Source: an archaeon UBA583
GTDB lineage: Archaea > Nanobdellota > Nanobdellia > Woesearchaeales > UBA583
DNA: 7,396 bases
Direction: 5' to 3'
Assembly: GCA_002506365.1 (NCBI GenBank)
Contig: DAXK01000039.1
Coordinates: 1 to 7,396, forward strand
Positions 5,166 through 7,396 of the stretch are shown here, piece by piece. How positions within the stretch are numbered: the stretch's first letter is position 1; each line of letters opens with the position of its first letter. The position numbers were made by a program, and so were the translations under genes. The notes beneath the pieces were generated by a model, which worked only from the letters and a program-made list of their open reading frames with translations, ran no database searches and was not told where the DNA came from.

Positions 5166-5238
5166 GGAAAATTCTCGCCTACTTTAATACTAACTAACTA
5201 ACTTAGAATTAAAAATTTATTTGGGATTTTCCTTTTTT
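5166..5238 (+). terminator. Third leader hairpin followed by T6, abutting the aCPSF1 start
   Basis: GGAAAATTCT (5166-5175) pairs with GGGATTTTCC (5223-5232): 10 bp with two G-U pairs, followed directly by T6 (5233-5238), 12 bases before the ATG. A competing pairing exists: AATTCT (5170-5175) with AGAATT (5205-5210). The two folds exclude each other, as in terminator/antiterminator switches. A long loop (47 nt) weakens the first fold. Confidence 0.4.
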
Positions 5239-5250
5239 AAACTATAAAAA

Positions 5251-7167
5251 ATGGTAAAAATTTTAGACGAAATTAAAAAAGAACTTCCACTTGAAAAAGT
5301 GGGTTCAATTGAATTTGAAGCAGCAAATATTGTAATTTATACAACAAACCGTGATTTCTTATTTACAGGTAGATCAATTATTAAAACAATTGTATCTAAA
5401 TTTAAAAAAAGAATTGAATTAAGAGCTGATAACTCTTTATTAATGAGTGAAGAACAAACTGAAATTTCCGTTAAAGAAATTTTAGGAGATTCAGTAAAAA
5501 ATATTGAATTTAAATTTGATTCAGCTCGTTCGATGTTAATTCTTGAAGTTGACAATGTTGGAGCAGCAGTTGGTAAAGAGGGAAGTAACCTAAAAGCAAT
5601 TCAAAAAAAGACTATGTGGTCAGTTGTTGTTAAAAGAATTCCTCCTTTAAGAAGTAAAACTGTTGATGCTATGAGGGCAGTTGAGTTTCAAGAATCATCT
5701 TATAGAAGAAAATTTTTAAATAAAGTTGGTAAAAGAATTTATGGTGGATGGACTAAAGGTAAAATTAAAGGTTGGTCAAGAGTTACTATGCTTGGGGCTG
5801 GAAACCAAATCGGGCGTTCAGCAATTTATTTACAAACTACTGAATCAAGAATTTTATTTGATTGTGGTTTAGATCCATCAGTTCCAGTAGGAGATTTAGG
5901 ACAATTCCCATATTTAGATTCACCTGATTTCAAATTAGATGATGTTGATGCAATTGTATTATCACATGCACACATGGATCACTGTGGTTTATTACCTTAT
6001 TTATATAAAATCGGTTACAAAGGGCCAATTTATACAACTGAACCAAGTAGAGATATTATGGCACTTTCTCAATTAGATTTTATTAAAATTATGGGGAATA
6101 CAAAAGATGTTGGAGTTTTATATAAAGCAGAAGACATTAAGGAAATGTTAAAACATGTAATTACAATTGACTTTAATTCAGTAACAGATATTGCACCAGA
6201 TGTAAGATTAACATTTTATAATTCAGGACACATTTTAGGTTCAGCATTTTGTCATGTAAATATTGGAAATGGTATGCACAATTTTATGTATACTGGAGAT
6301 TTCAATTATTCATATAAACAAAGATTACTAAATCGTGCTGATACTCAATTTCCTAGATTAGAATCTTTAATGATGGAAAATACTTCAACAGGTCCAAAAG
6401 ATTATGCTATGCCTAGAGAGGAAGCTGAAGAAGAATTATTAAAAATTTTATTAGATGGATATGTTAAAAAAGGTAAAGTTTTAATTCCTGTATTTGGAGT
6501 AGGAAGACCTCAAGAAATGCTTTTAGTAATTGAAAACTTAATTAAAGAAGAAAGACTTCCAAAGGATTTAAAAGTATATATTGATGGTATGGTTTGGGAA
6601 ACAACTGCAATCCATACAGCATATCCTGAATTTTTAAATAGAAATTTAAGAGGAAGAATCTTGAGGGGAGATAATCCTTTCACTATTGAAAATTTTCAAG
6701 AAGTAACTTCTCACGTTCATAGACAAGAAATTTGTGCTTCTCAAGAACATGCTGTTGTAATTGCAACTTCAGGAATGCTTAATGGTGGAACTTCTGTTGA
6801 ATATTTTAAACAATTTGCAGAAGATGAGAATAATTCAATTATTTTTGTAGGTTATCAAGCAGCTGGAACTTTAGGGAGAAAAGTTAAGGATGGAGAAAAA
6901 GATATTTTATTGGCAAATACTGGTTCAGCTGATGATAGAGTTAAAGTTAATATGGGTGTCCATCAAATGAAAGGGGCATTTTCAGCCCATTCTGATTTAG
7001 GATTAACTAAAAAATTTGTAGCGAATTTATCTGTTAAACCAAAAAAAATTATTTTAGATCATGGTGAAGCTAGTAAGATTCAATACTTCGCTGAAGTTGT
7101 AAAAAAGATTGTCCCTGGAGTTAAAACTTATACTCCTGACAATTTAGAAACAATTCGTTTGAATTGA
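5251..7167 (+). CDS. aCPSF1/FttA: KH-KH-MBL-beta-CASP ribonuclease and termination factor
   Basis: aCPSF1 is the archaeal homologue of the eukaryotic 3'-end nuclease CPSF73. It cleaves nascent RNA at U-rich sites and triggers transcription termination. The 638-residue length is standard. Two N-terminal KH-type RNA-binding domains (about 1-65 and 66-135) come first; the second has the loop G108-K109-E110-G111. The metallo-beta-lactamase core has motif 1 D204 ('LFDCG'), motif 2 'HAHMDH' (H239, H241, D243, H244), motif 3 H327 ('NSGH') and motif 4 D350 ('TGD'), which bind two zinc ions. The beta-CASP part has motif A E376, 'TSGMLNGG' (506-513), motif B H580 ('FSAHSD') and motif C H604 ('LDHGE'). 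All metal ligands are present, so it should be active. Motif A reads 'ENTSTG' instead of the usual 'ESTYGG'. The start fits the family N-terminus ('ILDEIKKEL'). No Shine-Dalgarno; a long structured leader precedes it. Confidence 0.96.
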   Translation: MVKILDEIKKELPLEKVGSIEFEAANIVIYTTNRDFLFTGRSIIKTIVSKFKKRIELRADNSLLMSEEQTEISVKEILGDSVKNIEFKFDSARSMLILEVDNVGAAVGKEGSNLKAIQKKTMWSVVVKRIPPLRSKTVDAMRAVEFQESSYRRKFLNKVGKRIYGGWTKGKIKGWSRVTMLGAGNQIGRSAIYLQTTESRILFDCGLDPSVPVGDLGQFPYLDSPDFKLDDVDAIVLSHAHMDHCGLLPYLYKIGYKGPIYTTEPSRDIMALSQLDFIKIMGNTKDVGVLYKAEDIKEMLKHVITIDFNSVTDIAPDVRLTFYNSGHILGSAFCHVNIGNGMHNFMYTGDFNYSYKQRLLNRADTQFPRLESLMMENTSTGPKDYAMPREEAEEELLKILLDGYVKKGKVLIPVFGVGRPQEMLLVIENLIKEERLPKDLKVYIDGMVWETTAIHTAYPEFLNRNLRGRILRGDNPFTIENFQEVTSHVHRQEICASQEHAVVIATSGMLNGGTSVEYFKQFAEDENNSIIFVGYQAAGTLGRKVKDGEKDILLANTGSADDRVKVNMGVHQMKGAFSAHSDLGLTKKFVANLSVKPKKIILDHGEASKIQYFAEVVKKIVPGVKTYTPDNLETIRLN

Positions 7168-7169
7168 TT

Positions 7170-7205
7170 AATTAATTTGATATTATCAAATTAGTTTTAT
7201 TTTTT
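7170..7205 (+). terminator. Terminator of aCPSF1
   Basis: Starting just after the stop codon (7165-7167), TAATTTGAT (7173-7181) pairs perfectly with ATCAAATTA (7185-7193) around an ATT loop. The stem may extend outward by a G-U and two A-T pairs. T4 (7195-7198) and T6 (7200-7205) follow, and T4 again at 7207-7210. It is the most classical terminator shape in the window. Confidence 0.6.
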
Positions 7206-7304
7206 CTTTTACCTACTATATTCACAATTATACTTAATTATTCTCAAATTCATATCATTTCTAATAATATATTTCAAGATTATATATTTCAGTAGATTTT
7301 CATA

Positions 7305-7396
7305 ATGATTTTCCGTTTCAAATATTATTTAATTATTTTTTTCTTTTATTCTATTTATTATATTATTTTCTCAAGATTTAACGATTTTTCCTATTT
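7305..7396 (+). CDS. Possible partial gene at right edge, hydrophobic N-terminus
   Basis: From ATG at 7305 the frame stays open to the window end (30 full codons): MIFRFKYYLIIFFFYSIYYI, then IFSRFNDFSY. It reads as a membrane anchor or signal helix at about 8-22 flanked by basic residues. A TATATA box begins at 7281, 24 nt upstream, slightly closer than the 27-28 nt of the other leaderless genes. The DNA is T-rich, so an open, Phe/Tyr/Ile-rich frame could arise by chance. The stretch between 7211 and 7304 shows no other feature. Confidence 0.35.
   Translation, partial: MIFRFKYYLIIFFFYSIYYIIFSRFNDFSY

Larger units (their letters stand above)
5077..5250 (+). ncRNA. Structured 5' leader of aCPSF1 (or independent small RNA)
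   Basis: Between the predicted transcription start and the aCPSF1 ATG there is no convincing ORF but three stem-loops: 5080-5093, 5108-5144 and 5166-5232. The second and third are each followed or ended by T6. A tetranucleotide run, ACTA three times then ACTT (5189-5204), lies in the large loop of the third. No Shine-Dalgarno precedes the ATG. No known RNA family was recognised: there are no C/D box signatures and no tRNA elements. A regulatory leader is the favoured reading. Confidence 0.4.

Noticed and set aside
5077..5250. Leader as a known structured RNA (tRNA, C/D or H/ACA RNA, 5S, SRP, RNase P)
   Set aside because: No tRNA T-arm, no C/D box signature, wrong length and composition for the larger RNAs; kept only as an unassigned leader or small RNA.
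5337..5555. A 72-codon open frame on the minus strand
   Set aside because: It lies wholly inside the KH region of aCPSF1, whose identity is certain, and has no promoter or recognisable protein; it is a shadow of the real gene.
7211..7304. Minus-strand ORFs in the right intergenic region
   Set aside because: Frames from ATGs at 7253, 7258 and 7303 close after 14, 2 and 4 codons. One has a TATA at suitable spacing but encodes nothing.
1..7396. CRISPR array, insertion sequence, toxin-antitoxin or defence genes
   Set aside because: No regularly spaced repeats, terminal inverted repeats, transposase or defence motifs were found; the window is a housekeeping region.

Overview
The window looks like a piece of a small, very AT-rich archaeal chromosome, probably a DPANN lineage (Woesearchaeota/Pacearchaeota/Nanoarchaeota type). 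The evidence is the archaeal stalk operon L1-L10-L12, an archaeal aCPSF1 (KH-KH-MBL-beta-CASP) nuclease, TATA-box promoters, U-tract 3' ends and short AT-rich intergenic gaps. The exact phylum is inference. All complete genes are on the + strand; partial genes are proposed at both edges.

Layout. 1-23 (minus): probable N-terminus of a divergent gene running off the left edge. 24-163: divergent promoter region. 164-1111: a secreted lipoprotein with two beta-rich halves. 1112-1299: leader of the ribosomal operon, with a TATA box, a candidate L1-binding RNA element that contains the Shine-Dalgarno sequence, and the start of L1. 1300-3257: L1, L10 (P0) and L12 (P1), tightly packed, ending in a hairpin and T7 terminator. 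3315-4208: an archaeal coiled-coil protein of COG1340/Bfr1-like type. 4368-5009: an unrecognised single-pass membrane protein, for which I prefer a start 48 bases downstream of the longest reading frame. 5010-5250: a promoter and a structured leader of about 174 nt. 5251-7167: aCPSF1, the archaeal ribonuclease and transcription termination factor. 7168-7396: a terminator, low-complexity T-rich DNA, and a possible new gene start at the right edge.

How it fits together. The operon makes the L1 stalk and the L10/L12 GTPase-recruiting stalk of the large ribosomal subunit. Its leader carries what looks like a mimic of the 23S rRNA L1 site, with the Shine-Dalgarno as one strand of the mimic, which suggests translational autoregulation by L1. 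The single-gene units look leaderless: TATAAA begins 27-28 nt before their ATGs. Only the L1 operon has a strong Shine-Dalgarno. Every complete transcription unit ends in a T-tract with an AT-rich hairpin, and in three of them the stop codon lies in the hairpin stem. The factor known to act at U-tracts, aCPSF1, is encoded here, and its own leader has two hairpin/U6 modules, so self-attenuation is a reasonable hypothesis. No mobile elements, CRISPR arrays, tRNA or rRNA genes were seen.
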